Under the pieces are notes generated by a model. The model was not told the origin of the DNA and did not search any database. It saw only the letters and a program-made list of their open reading frames with translations. A stretch of DNA of 64,000 nt from Corbicula japonica (Eukaryota; Mollusca; Bivalvia; Venerida; Cyrenidae). Positions 47,167 through 58,634 of the stretch are shown piece by piece (position 1 is the first letter of the stretch; each line of letters starts with the position of its first letter). The position numbers and the translations under genes were made by a program. Location of the stretch: positions 2,669,066-2,733,065 of the forward strand of contig JAZAYU010000087.1 of assembly GCA_038501625.1 (NCBI GenBank), written 5' to 3'.

Positions 47167-47324
47167 CTGAAAAAACAAACACAAGAAAATATCAAAGGAA
47201 TGATTTTTTTGAAAATATACAAACTGAAATGATCTTTGTTGAAATTTTTATTTGGTTTGCTGTTTTTGGAGTCTTCTTTTTTATGCTAGAAAAAAACCCA
47301 GCAGCTTATACTTCATCCATTTAA

Positions 47325-47425
47325 TTAAGCTCTTTATTCCATAGATGAATTATTATCTAATGCATTAGCAGCTTAGTCTAATCAGGATCTACACTATTAG
47401 TTTCTTGTTCAGAAATAATTCAAGA
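47325..47425. mobile_element. Family A fragment
   Basis: TTCCATAGATGAATTATTA, then TAATCAGGATCTACAC. Confidence 0.45.
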
Positions 47426-47429
47426 ATCA

Positions 47430-48230
47430 AATGCAGCAAATGCTATAAATGCATCAATACGAAATGTTGTCTGCAGAACCTGAATGGTGCAGAGGAATAT
47501 TTTTAAATCTTTCACCAAACTATAACCATCAAATTAACAAGAACATATAACACAAAAACAATTTAATCAAATTTTTGCAGTTTATACACATTTCTCTGCT
47601 GATATCTATAATTGATATTGATAGGTGCAGTCACATTTTAATAAAAAGAACAACAGAAAATATTTTAATACTGACTTTTGGATCAACCCCCAATTCCAAA
47701 TCACAATAACAAGGTGATTTCTGATTTATTTCAAAAACATTAAAGTCATTAAAGGATTAGCCCCGATCAAGTAAATGAAATAAAATAACTTTCACGAAAT
47801 TAATCATTTAATGCTTTAAATGTTTCAAACACTATAGAAATGTCCGTTAGGATTTGTCACATTAGGCGATATAAATTATAAAGTTTGTTATTTATCGCAA
47901 GTCCAGCGAAAGCGATTATGATACATTTAAATCATTATTCGTCTGCACTTTAAATTATCAAGTTTATTATTCATTATTATTTATTGCAAGTCAAGCAAAA
48001 GTGATTATGATACATTTAAATTAAAGACATTATTCATCTGCATTCAAGCAAAAATGAATAAAACGGTTCTTGTGATAAGTTTTGTTAAAATATTCCATGC
48101 CATAATTCTAGCACCCAAACTGTATCCATTAAGCCTGTTTTATTAAATGCACTGTACAACTTGCGTATTAATCACAAATGCTTTAACTTGCAATCTGCGC
48201 TATCAATAGAACAAAATATAATGAACTTCA
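47430..48230. other. Upstream region with a degenerate ~88-bp direct repeat
   Basis: TTATCGCAAGTCCAGCGAAAG...GATTATGATACATTTAAAT at 47890-47945 recurs at 47980-48042. Otherwise featureless. Confidence 0.5.
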
Positions 48231-48231
48231 A

Positions 48232-48657
48232 CGCTTTACTCCATGGGATATGTCAGTTATCTATATAAGTATCATTCACTTGTGTTGGGTAAAGATCGCG
48301 TGATCCAGCCCGAGTGAAATATTCACAAGGGCGGTAAAGAGGCTCTGCAGAGTTACCGCCTAAGTGCATATTTCACGAGGGCTGGATCACGCGATCTTAA
48401 CCCAACACAAGTGAATGATACTTTTTCTTGCATACTGTATTTATTTTGCGCATTTTGGGGTATTTTCCTGTACATTTTTCTTCGCACTACTTTTTTTATA
48501 GTAGCGGAGTGAAATACGAGACATTCCATCGTTCATTCATAAATGCGTAAGACGTCGTGACGTCATATAAGGTGTGTGACTCATTCTACACGGGGGGTGT
48601 AGAATCAAAATTTCCTTCACAGGTGAAAACACCGGATGACCTGATCTGGTATGCAAG
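48232..48657. mobile_element. Family C palindromic element with a different hairpin
   Basis: Hairpin 48280-48420: GTGTTGGGTAAAGATCGCGT faces ACGCGATCTTAACCCAACAC, with inner GGCGGTAA/TTACCGCC. The downstream part (ATACTTTTTCTTGCATAC, TGACGTCA at 48558, TACACGGGGGGTGTAGAATC) matches 5785-6030 in reverse, although the hairpin sequence is unrelated. Confidence 0.8.
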
Positions 48658-48865
48658 AATAGGCGATCAGTGAAGATCCAGATCAGCTGGCACATCCCTT
48701 CCATCTGATCAGGATTCATACTGTTCGCTGTTTTGAATAGTTAGGTTATTTCTAACCAAAGAGCATACAGTGCAGATCTGGACTGATGGCTGATCTGGAT
48801 CTACACTACATTTATTCACACAAGTGATAAAACCTGTAATATACAGGGTAAAGTGATAATGTGAA
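48657..48865. mobile_element. Family A MITE, right part
   Basis: GAAGATCCAGATCAGCTGGC onward; its left end is replaced by the family C element. Confidence 0.75.
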
Positions 48866-48869
48866 TTTA

Positions 48870-49550
48870 ATGTAAAGTGTAATAGTGTCAAATGGAAGAT
48901 TCATTAGCAATTAACTGATTTAAAAAATTCCTTTATTCATATTATAAATTATCACTTTGAGTTGAGTTTAAAATCTAACTCAAAATTTTTAATGATACCG
49001 GCACCAAATTTTTAAACAGACACCACTGCTCCATAAATTACTCTCAACTTCAAAGATTTTAATTTAAATATTTAAATAAAGCTCATCTAAATATGTGAAC
49101 ATCTGTCATTTCAATAGATAAAATACAATATTTATACAAACAAAGTCTACTTTTTGTCTTGTTTAATACTATTGTTGTTTCACAGATAAGGCACATTTTG
49201 AAGTGTCTCAAAACACAATATATTACACAAAAAGCTACATTCCAAACTATGCCCTTCGTATTCCGGGCGCTTAAAACAAAACACCCGTACAAACAGTTTA
49301 AAACTGCAAAACTGCATTCCATTACATGTTAAACTGTTAACAATGGTCACCGTCATTATAAAACGTATTAAATGGCTTCTATAGTTTATATGAGATACAA
49401 CAATTTTGTTTTCATCCGGTTAATTCTTTAATCGTTTTGTTTTTGGGGGTTTTCTTTTGCTAGCCTGTCATAATAATTGGTTCCCTAGTGAGTTACAAAT
49501 GATGATAAATTGGCAACATTTAATCCGAAGTCAATTCTCTCATTTACTGT
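48870..49550. other. Intergenic, nothing recognised
   Basis: AT-rich. Confidence 0.4.
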
Positions 49551-49554
49551 TTCT

Positions 49555-49720
49555 TTACCCTTGACTCCATGGATATGCCTTTTATTACTTGGGTGAAAGT
49601 GTGGTCAGCTCTGAATCTACTTGCTCCTTGGTCAGAAAAGCCTAATGAATCTAAAGTGAACTGCAGAGAAACTGATCAGACAGCACCCTAAAAACCCTAT
49701 CTATTAAGTAGAGGGTTAAA
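49555..49720. mobile_element. Family A MITE, degenerate
   Basis: TTGACTCCATGGATATGCC start, GAGGGTTAAAG end. Confidence 0.55.
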
Positions 49721-49796
49721 GCTGGATCCTTAACCTCCTAAATTATAAAAAATTGACTCAGTTTTCTTGCAACGCATAATGTTCAAATGTTTTAAC

Positions 49797-50028
49797 ATTT
49801 TACTATACTAGATATACATGCATTCAATTTGCATGATTGTGCAACCAGCATAGATTTAGATCTGCCAGCACATCCACCATCTGATCAGGATCTTCACTGT
49901 TCGCTGGTCATAAATAACCTAACAAATCAAATACCGAACAGTGTAGATCCATATCAAATGGCACAGATGTGCTGGATCTACACTGTCTGCCCATGCCATA
50001 AAGGTGTATATATGGAGTAAAGGTGGGG
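49797..50028. mobile_element. Family A MITE
   Basis: Both arms present; ends GGAGTAAAGG. Confidence 0.75.
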
Positions 50029-50424
50029 GGCATTTCCTTTAGAGGGAATAACAAATTTTGACAAAACTGATATATTTTAAAGTATTTTGGGAGTGGTTGG
50101 GTTGTAGCTCCTTCTAAACAATGATAAAAACACAGTGTTATGATATTGTTCAAGATTTGGTCTAAAATCAGTTATCAAAACACAATTTTGCTTAATTGTA
50201 TAATTGTTGACTTAATGGTACTTGAAAATGAATTGTTTAAACAATTCAATATGGCAATATGTCTTAAAATATATCACCTATGATAGAAAATTCAATCAAT
50301 CACCTGTAAATAATCCAAACTGTAATCACTTTTAATACTTATTCAGATTCCGATATATAAACTGCATTAAATTATATAAACAAAATGTTATTATTAAATT
50401 TACTGTAACAAAGTCTCCTTTTAT

Positions 50425-50840
50425 TAAATCGGAATTTGTTTATCGAACAGATTGAATGAATGGTTCTATTATTTACACTATTCTATGAAATGTTATAACT
50501 TCAAAGTTATATGAGACTCTGCAAAAATGTCTTAATTTCCATTTCCTCAGCAGAATACTTTAATAACAAGCTACCCAATACCATGTAGCAAATGAACTAC
50601 TTGTTGCCATAGTAACAGATTAATATCCAAAGCTGGTAATAATCAATGTTTCACCTTGGTAAAAATAATGAAGCAGATTCGAATTGTCAGAACCTATGGC
50701 AATAGTTCACAACGACTCATTTTATTAAATTATGATTTGTTTATTGAACAGATAGAATGAATGATTCTATTATTTACACTGGTTGCCATAGAAACAGATT
50801 AATGTCCAAAGCTGGTAAAATCATTGATTCACCTTGGAAA
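50425..50840 (+). repeat. Segmental direct duplication
   Basis: GTTTATTGAACAGAT...ATTCTATTATTTACACT at about 50438-50480 and 50738-50780, and GCCATAG(T/A)AACAGATTAAT...CCAAAGCTGGTAA at 50605 and 50785, show copied blocks in a changed spacing. Confidence 0.65.
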
Positions 50841-50990
50841 TAATGTTAATTAAATGAAGCTGATACATACAGGTAATTGCGACAGTCACCAGGATCAATG
50901 GCAATGGTTCACAGACTAATTGGTGCAGTATTAGAATACAGGAAACTTTTATATGCAAACTGCTGCTTGGCAGATCAATCAGTGGCATAA

Positions 50991-51515
50991 ACAGACCTGG
51001 GTTAAAGTATTTTGAAAAGTAATTAATTACCTAATTAAAATTAATATAGAAACTTACTTGTAATTAATTACAATGAAACTGAAAAATGATTGATAAATTA
51101 GAAGCAAGACTTTAAAGTAATTAATTTCATAATAAAATAGTAAAATTTTATTTAAATACAATCAATATTGAAAAGTAATTAATTTATTGCTATTAATATG
51201 GAAAAGTACTAACTTAATTACAATTAAATCAATATAGAAATGTTTCAATTTAATTACAATTTTTACTTGCTTTTAACAGTAATAAATGAATAATAGCAAT
51301 TATAAGGAATCGTTAATTTTTTATTTTTTTGGTAATATATTAACAAATAGAATCATTTTGTTAGGATAGACAGATTTAAGATGCATTTTAGGATGTACTT
51401 AAGAATTTGTTTTTATATTAATTAATTATTATTTCCCATTAATTGATACAGAAATTTGTAATTAATTAGATGTTTAATTAATTAAATTATTATTGTAAGC
51501 TGACCCAGGTCTGAC
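50991..51515. mobile_element. AT-rich MITE with CAGACCTGGGT ends
   Basis: CAGACCTGGGTTA at the left faces TGACCCAGGTCTG at the right. The interior is a run of TAATTAATTA and AAAAGTAATTAA words (internal subrepeats). Confidence 0.75.
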
Positions 51516-51739
51516 TCTAAAACTAAATTAGAAATACAGAACAATTACCTGAACAAGGAAAAAATATGCAAAAACTGCACCAGTCATTTAATAGCTGACA
51601 AATACAAACTTATGACCACCATGACAAATCAAACAGTGTATGTTTACTTTACTTTACATTTACTTAACTTAAAATTATTTAAATCAATATTTTTAACACA
51701 AAACAAATTTCTCATAGATTTTTACCACCAGCTTGAACA

Positions 51740-51950
51740 GTCAAGAGATGTTTTAGATCCATCAGTATCCTTGATAACTTTGGCACATGTATGCAGTCTG
51801 ATCTGGATCCACACTGTTAGCTTCTTAAGTTAATCAGGAATTATTTAATGAATGATATAGTGATCAGTATAGATCCTAATCAGAGTACATGAATGTGCAG
51901 GCTGATCTAGATCTACACTGGCTGCACATAGGATATTATTTGTACACTCT
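51740..51950. mobile_element. Family A MITE
   Basis: Right arm GATCCTAATCAGAG to GATCTAGATCTACACTGG. Confidence 0.65.
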
Positions 51951-52129
51951 ATAAACAACACAAAATTAATGTTTTTCATACCCTGATGAATGCAATTAAA
52001 TGGCAATTTAATCCTTTATTATAACATTAAAAATTCAACTTAAATATATCTTGGTTCCATAAATATGGAATCAATACCAAAATCTGAATCAGTGACATAC
52101 CCCTTGGCCAAGGTGAAATCTAGTACTAT

Positions 52130-52295
52130 GCAGAGATTGATCCAGAGGTGGTTCAGTTCAGTTGCTCTAACTCCCTTTTTGGGCAGCAACATTTTTCATG
52201 GAAATTTTGGATAGAAATTCGGAAATTATCACGTAACTACCAAAAGACCTGTTCCAAAAGAACCCCTTTTGTAGAAATTTTGCATTCAACCCTGA
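52130..52295 (+). repeat. Family I repeat
   Basis: TTGATCCAGAGGTGGTTCAG, TTTTTGGGCAGCAACATTTT, GTAACTACC and AGAACCCCTTTT in the family order. Confidence 0.65.
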
Positions 52296-52639
52296 GTCTG
52301 TTCTGAATTTCTAAATGAGGCTAAGCATGTTCTGTCTATAAAACTGTTCACAATATTAGAAAATACTTGGATACCAAGTCCCTGAGGAACTAATTTTAAA
52401 AGGTACAATCAATACTTTGATGACATTTTTCAACACTAAAGCAGATAATTCAAATTCAATTCTTTATTTACATAAGCCATTAAGTTCATTTGTCAGCTTA
52501 TATTTATTTAAATGTTTACAATACAATACAAATAGTCAGGTACTATGGCCTGTAACAAGGAATCAACTCTTTTGATAAATTGTATATAAACTGTGAAAAA
52601 TAATCAGATGTAGCAAATTAAGCTGACATGACATATTTC

Positions 52640-52765
52640 CCATGTGTGACCAGTGTAGATCTAGATCAGCCTGCACATCTGTGCAGTCTGTGCCAAGGTT
52701 ATAAAACTGAGCAGGGAAACCAGTCTCAAATCTCAAGCATTTAATTGGCTGAAATGGCGACCCAG
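52640..52765. mobile_element. Family A fragment with truncated family B
   Basis: Family A arm to 52690, then GTGCCAAGGTTATAAAACTG (B left arm) to AAATGGCGACC, where it stops at the palindrome centre. Confidence 0.75.
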
Positions 52766-53057
52766 GTAAAAATGTTATAGTATTGTGAACCAATGATATT
52801 ATAGTAAAGAGTTCACTAAAGTTAATCTGCACTAATTCGATCAGAGATCACATCGAATGCTCCTCTTCTTTACGTAATATCTAAACTCTGCTGTTTTATG
52901 TAAGACATAATCAGAAGAAATCCTTATGCTTAACATGTTTAATTCCTCAAGTGAACTAAGTGAACTTGTCTTTATTTGGATCGAAGTCTTTTTATTCAAG
53001 CCACGGCACGAGGTTTTCACACTTGTCAACTTTCTTCCAGACATTAGAACCCTTTAA

Positions 53058-53236
53058 ACCTTTAATCAATATATATGCACCTTTAAAAGCGTGTGCAACC
53101 AGTGTCGATCCAGATCAGCCAGTACAGATCTGCACTAGTCATTTTGATCAGAAATAAATTAATGAATGTAAAAGCGTACAGTGTAGATCCTGATCAGATG
53201 GCAAGAAAAAAACTGTATCTATGGAGTAAAGGCTTA
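53058..53236. mobile_element. Family A MITE, shortened
   Basis: CCAGTGTCGATCCAGATCAG, middle block, GTGTAGATCCTGATCAG. Confidence 0.7.
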
Positions 53237-53489
53237 AATGCAGTGTTCTTGATAAAAGATGGAGAAAGGAATTTCCCTAGGATATATAGACCATACAAGT
53301 GGAAAAGCTACCATTTTGTTATGTTTGTTTTGAGACCAGAATCCCATTCTATTTCCTTTGAACTCCATTGTACTTTGAATGATGATGAAAACACTGTAAC
53401 TGCTGAATTAATGAAATGGAAATTTACACTGGTTCATTTGTTGTTTATTAAGAGTTCGTTTTTAAAGAAAAGTGGACTTAAACAAACCA

Positions 53490-53560
53490 AATTCTAAGTG
53501 AAAAGGGGCCATAACTATCACAAAATACATTCAAAAGTTAAGAAACTGGTCCTGATGGTT
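53490..53560. mobile_element. HINE core fragment
   Basis: AAGTGAAAAGGGGCCATAAC resembles core units at 10108 and 21220. Confidence 0.45.
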
Positions 53561-53574
53561 TTACAAATTCATTC

Positions 53575-53937
53575 ACTGAATAGCAAACAGTGTAGACCCT
53601 TATCTGCCTGCATGGTTGCACAGGCTGGTTTGAGTCTACACTCAGGTCACAAATATGACAAATTATGTGCTTAGCACTTAAAGGGTAACAGTAACTGTTA
53701 ATCCTTTCCTCTATATATACTCCTTTTATCGCATGAGCAAACAGTGTAGATCCACATCTGCCGGCACAACTGTGCCATCTGATAAGGATCTGCACTGTTC
53801 GCTTTTTGTCAGAAATAACCTAATAAATCAAAAAGTGAACAGTGCAGATCCTGATTAGATGGCACGGATGTGCCAGCTGATCTGGATCTACACTGTTTGC
53901 CCAAGACATTAAGACATCTATCTAGAGAAATGGGTTA
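53575..53937. mobile_element. Family A, partial copy plus near-complete copy
   Basis: 53575-53690 is eroded. 53699-53937 starts TTAATCCTTTCCTCTATATA and has both hairpins. Confidence 0.8.
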
Positions 53938-53944
53938 TTATGTT

Positions 53945-54590
53945 TGGAAATCAGCAATATATAATTATTTCATATAGAGAAATGAGCATTGTATACTGTT
54001 TACAATAACAAAAATCAATTGTTTGAAATAACAGAAATCAATTGATTTATCAGTGAAATTATTGCTTAGTGAACTGGAAAATATGCAAGTGTATCTACAT
54101 GACTGTATTACTATAGGTGTTTTTTTTACAATTTTAATAGGTCCGAGAACAATGTGGGAAGTAAAATGAGTGAAAACGTAAAATAAATTTTCTGACTTAA
54201 GTTTAAAAATTTAATTAATTTCCTTTCAAATCTCCCTTGTTAGATATTTTAAAAAATGTTGTCATTTTACAGTTGTCAATTCATGCAAAACTGATCTACC
54301 CTGGTACTAATTTAATATTTAAATAAGTAAATAGACTTATCAGGGTATAGACTGGTCACAAAATGACTACAATTGTAATTCATAATATCCTTAATGCTTT
54401 ATTGTGTGATGTTTGTAAAACAGTGAGGTCCAAGACCTATTAAATTAAACAGTGAAAAACCCTAATCTTCAAAACCCTAATCCTCAATTCCAATGTCCAT
54501 TATATAATCATTTTTCAAGAATTATAATTTTTTCATAAAAAACTCTTTTTTTTTATGTTGACCATGGTGCCAAAGTATGATTAATAGCTT
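53945..54590. other. AT-rich, nothing recognised
   Basis: No element ends or exon-like segment. Confidence 0.4.
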
Positions 54591-54619
54591 ACACCAATTA
54601 ACCATTAACTCCATATTGT

Positions 54620-54912
54620 CACCTTAGTGCAATAACGGTGTAAGTGCCATTGAAATATGAAGGAGATATACTGTTCTTGCACTAAGGTGACGAATTATTA
54701 TTATGTACGAGTTTTACTGGATGTGCCAACAGTATCGTTCCAGATCAGCTGGCCATCTAATCATGATCTACACTGTTGACTTCTTGGTCATAACCTAATT
54801 AATCAAAATGCAGGAAATGTAGATCTTGATCAGGAGGCACAGATGCGCCAGCTGATCCGGATCTGCACTAATCAAACATAGACAATATGGATAACAGCCA
54901 TATCCTGTTGAG
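54620..54912. mobile_element. Palindrome inserted into family A copy
   Basis: GTCACCTTAGTGCAATAACG (54619) faces TGCACTAAGGTGAC (54687-54700). Family A arms follow to about 54912. Related half-palindromes lie at 3293-3345 and 57094-57175. Confidence 0.65.
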
Positions 54913-55154
54913 TTAACAGTTTCCTCGATAGATACGCATTTTTACGCATGTGCGACCAGTGTAGATCCAGATCAGCCGGCACATCCGTGCCGTCTGATCA
55001 GGATCTGCACTGGTCGCATTTTGGTCAGAAATAACCTAATGAATCAAAAAGCGAACAGTTTAGATCCTGATCAGACGGCACGGATGTGCCAGCTGATCTG
55101 GATCTAAACTGTTCGCCCTAGCAATAAAGGTGTTTCTGTACAGGAAAGGGTTAA
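54913..55154. mobile_element. Family A MITE, near-consensus
   Basis: Both hairpins are almost perfect: the 54955-55018 arms (GATCAGCCGGCACATCC/GTGCCGTCTGATC) and the 55054-55112 arms. The end is GGAAAGGGTTAA. Its left TTAA end is partly eroded. Confidence 0.92.
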
Positions 55155-55432
55155 CAGTTATGGCATTATACAATGTTCATGTTTGTGAAACAAATGCAGT
55201 CACCTTAATCCTTCAAATTGGCAGGCTAACAGTTTCCTTAAATACACCACAGCTTAACTTTTAATGACCGACTGCCGATCAACGTCAATGAATAAAATCC
55301 AGTTGACAAAAACATGTAATCCAGAGGCAATAAAAATCATCCAGTGGCATTTAAATACTTTCAGTCAATGCTTTTGTATTGCCACTACTTAAATTTAAAC
55401 TTGAGCAAGCATCTAGTAATAAAACTTTATAC

Positions 55433-55503
55433 CTTTAACAGCCATTAAACTTTCCTGTGACATGTATATTCAGATGTCTCCGTGTTTTTTCCCTTTCAAG
55501 TTC
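55433..55503 (-). other. Exon-like segment, possible 5' noncoding exon
   Basis: Acceptor TTTCTTACAG, then 71 bp, then AAAG|GTATAA. One frame reads ELEREKTRRHLN and onward, and ends in TAA just before the donor. It could be an upstream noncoding exon of the SFI1-like gene or a terminal exon of another minus-strand gene. Weak evidence. Confidence 0.25.
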
Positions 55504-55509
55504 CTGTAA

Positions 55510-56110
55510 GAAACAATAGCTTCCAGTTTGAGTTACAAAAACACTAGTTTTCATGTCATTCTAAAGCATAAAAATGAACATAACAATTTACTAAATTATG
55601 CAGTACATACGATATGATCTCATTCAAAAGATTTCAACAGGTTTAGCGCCCTATTCGTAAAGAACTTCTTTAACATAATATGGAGTATTGATACTTCAAA
55701 CGGCTTGTTTAAACTTGAAAAAAGGGAAAATACACCTTTATTAACCAATATTTGTCAACTACGGTTCGATCAGACCGTAAGATTTATCGTTATCAAAATT
55801 GGCAGTCGGCTTCCTTACACTGGAATTCATTACCGTAATGAAATCTTATTATGATAAGATAAAACCTATTTTATGTATTTAATACTACCTGTCAATAAAT
55901 TGATACCCACGAAACTTTCATTATTATTAACATTGATTTTACAAATAAATCAGCCTTTATACATTTTGTAAAGTCATTTTGAACTTTTTAATCCAATGAG
56001 ATTTAATTACAGGTACAAGTAATCAAGAAATTACATCAACAACTTAATATTTGATCAAGGCTATAATCTGTAATTATATAATTTATTTACCTGCAATTAA
56101 CAACAGCTGA
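55510..56110. other. Intergenic, nothing recognised
   Basis: AT-rich; no repeats recognised. Confidence 0.4.
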
Positions 56111-56116
56111 TTTTAA

Positions 56117-56382
56117 ACCTTTATTCTATGAATATACCTCATAACCCTATGAACATACCTTATAACCCATGGTTGATGAGTGAAGATTATAGAACCTTAT
56201 CTGCTGGCATATCTGCTCCATCTGATCTGGATCTAAACTGTTCAAATCTTGGTCAGAAATAACCTCCCGAAACTAAGGTAACATTGCAGACCTCGATCAG
56301 ATAGCACAGACCTGTCAGCTGATTTGGATCTAGAGTGACTGCCCATAAGATAAAAGCCTTTTCCCATAGAATAAAGAGTTAA
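56117..56382. mobile_element. Family A MITE, diverged
   Basis: Duplicated start words (CCTCATAACCC, CCTTATAACCC) and eroded arms. Confidence 0.6.
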
Positions 56383-56444
56383 TATTAGACAAGGTCCCAA
56401 GTTTATAAAACTGAGGAAAGTCTCAGAAATGACCAATGGGAGAC

Positions 56445-56658
56445 CAGAAACATGTGCAACCCAGTATAGATCCAGAGCAGCTAGCACATCTAGGCCATCT
56501 GATCTGGATCTACACTGGTTGCATCTTAGTCGAATATAACCTAATGAATATAAAAGAGAACATGGTAGATCCTGATCTGATGGCACAAATGTGCAGGCTG
56601 ATCTACATCGCTCGCCCTCACAAAAAAGGCATACATATATATATGGAGTAAATGATTA
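56445..56658. mobile_element. Family A MITE
   Basis: CCCAGTATAGATCCAGAGCA to GGAGTAAATGATTAA. Confidence 0.7.
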
Positions 56659-56659
56659 A

Positions 56660-57770
56660 AAACCTTAGAAAGCATCACAGGAAATCACCTTTTGAGACAA
56701 CCTTTAAACTGGATTTTTGGGGCTTTGGGGTAAGGTGGTCTGGTTGCAGAGTCATTTACTACAGAACCATGAGACATGCAAAGCATGTCCAATTTAGAAG
56801 TGACTCAGGTAGAATGAAAGAAGGGGTATAACTATCAATTTTAATGCTGTTTTCATTGTTTTAGACATTTTGTGATTTTCATAGTTAAACAAAAGACATG
56901 TGAGAACTTTATTACATAAGCCAAGCTACAAAAGTGCATGCTCTTCAGCTCAGAACTACACTGAGTAACACCACTTCGAACCTTCTGTATAAACAAAATC
57001 ACTGTTGATCATTTCTCTTAATCTTTTGATCATATAACAATGTAAACACCATCACTATTCATAACTTGATGAAGTGCCCACTTATCATACTTTGTCACCT
57101 CAGTGCAATAACGGAATAACTGCTCCCTTTTTCAATGGTACTTATACCATCTCCGCACTTAAGTCACAACTTATAACAAACTACTAAACTGTCGTGAATG
57201 CAAATTCGCAATCTTGATAAATGGTTTAGTAAATTGCTGAGAAATAATCACCAAATACCAATACAATATTAACACTTATCTTTCTAGGCAGATTCAGATA
57301 ACTTATTTTTTCAGGCCGAAATAAGGTCCAATTTTCAATGCCAAAACATACACATTTTTCCCATAACTTAAAGTCTGATTTCCCAATTTCTCTATACAAT
57401 GAGAAAAAACAAAATTCATGAAATCAGACTGACCAACTAAGTATTTATTGGGAAACAATCAAAATGTATTTTTTATTATAAATTTAAAATGATAACAATC
57501 ATCAAATAAATCTCTTTTATCCATCATATGCCAAATAAAACTGAATGCAAAGTGTAAAAAGCTGAAATCCACAAACATTTTATCTTTATATCACTTAATG
57601 AAATTTTTTTTTTATAGCTCACTTTTTTAATTCTGTTACACATTGTTTTGGTTTCATTTTCTTGCAGAAATCAGATGTTTGACTGTTTATGCACAGAAAG
57701 TGAAAATCATACACACTGACCGAGTGATGATCATCACACAGCCACAAACTACTAAAAAAACAACACAGAA
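56660..57770. other. Intergenic, one half-palindrome
   Basis: 57094-57175 carries CACCTCAGTGCAATAACGGA and a poor inverted partner. Otherwise AT-rich with nothing recognised. Confidence 0.45.
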
Positions 57771-57773
57771 ATG

Positions 57774-58013
57774 TTAACCCTTTGATGGATATATACGCAT
57801 TTTTAGCATGTGCAACCAGTGTAGATCCAGATCAGCCGGCACATCCATGCCGTCTGATCAGGATCTGCACTGGTCGCATTTTGGTCATAAATAACCTAAT
57901 GAATCAAAAAGCGAACAGTTTAGATCCTGATCAGACGGCACGGATGTGCCGGCTGATCTGGATCTAAACTGTTCGCCCTAGCCATAAAAGTGTATCTACA
58001 CAGGAAAGGGTTA
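57774..58013. mobile_element. Family A MITE, near-consensus
   Basis: Starts TTAACCCTTTGATGGATATA and ends GGAAAGGGTTAA. Both hairpins intact; differs from 54913-55154 at few positions, so both are young. Confidence 0.92.
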
Positions 58014-58030
58014 ATGGTTTTTGAATGTTA

Positions 58031-58272
58031 CAACCCTTTACTCCACTAAAAATGACTGTTACATGTATCCCATGGGGAACAGTGTAGATCCAGATCAGCC
58101 AGCATTTTTGACATCCGATCAGGATCTACACTGTTAGTTTTTTAATTCATTAGATAATTTCTGATAATGAAGCAGTGTAGATTCAGATCAGATGGCATGG
58201 ATCTGCCAGCAGATCTGAATCTACACTGTTTTAACATATGATATTAAATGCATATTTGACTGAAGGGTTAAA
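58031..58272. mobile_element. Family A MITE
   Basis: Starts ACCCTTTACTCCACT and ends TGAAGGGTTAAA. Confidence 0.75.
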
Positions 58273-58274
58273 TA

Positions 58275-58630
58275 CTGTCTGCACTTCTAAATTTTAAGAA
58301 ATTTTACTCAAACTTACAGTTCAATTTAATCCCATTCCTCCTGCAAAATATGCACAGACAGTTCTTGTCCTGAAAAACATTATAATTTCCATATGTAATT
58401 TTACAGACTATGTCTCATGTTACACCAGTATACAATCGTGCTACATGTTGATTTCTAAGCAGCAGGAAATTAATGTACTTGGTATCTGACAAAATGGTTG
58501 TGTAAAATGGAGAGACATGTTTCTCAAACAAAACACTTAATATGTTTGAGCTGAAGGAAGGACTACTTCTATTCATATAAACTCTAGCTATTTGTAGGAA
58601 AAAGGGAAGTTTTGGAGAAAATAAACTTTG
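58275..58630. other. Intergenic, nothing recognised
   Basis: No element ends. Confidence 0.4.
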
Positions 58631-58634
58631 GAGA

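Noticed and set aside
53093..53497. Plus-strand ORF of 134 codons
   Set aside because: The first third is family A. The rest has no start of its own, no recognisable domain and no splice support.
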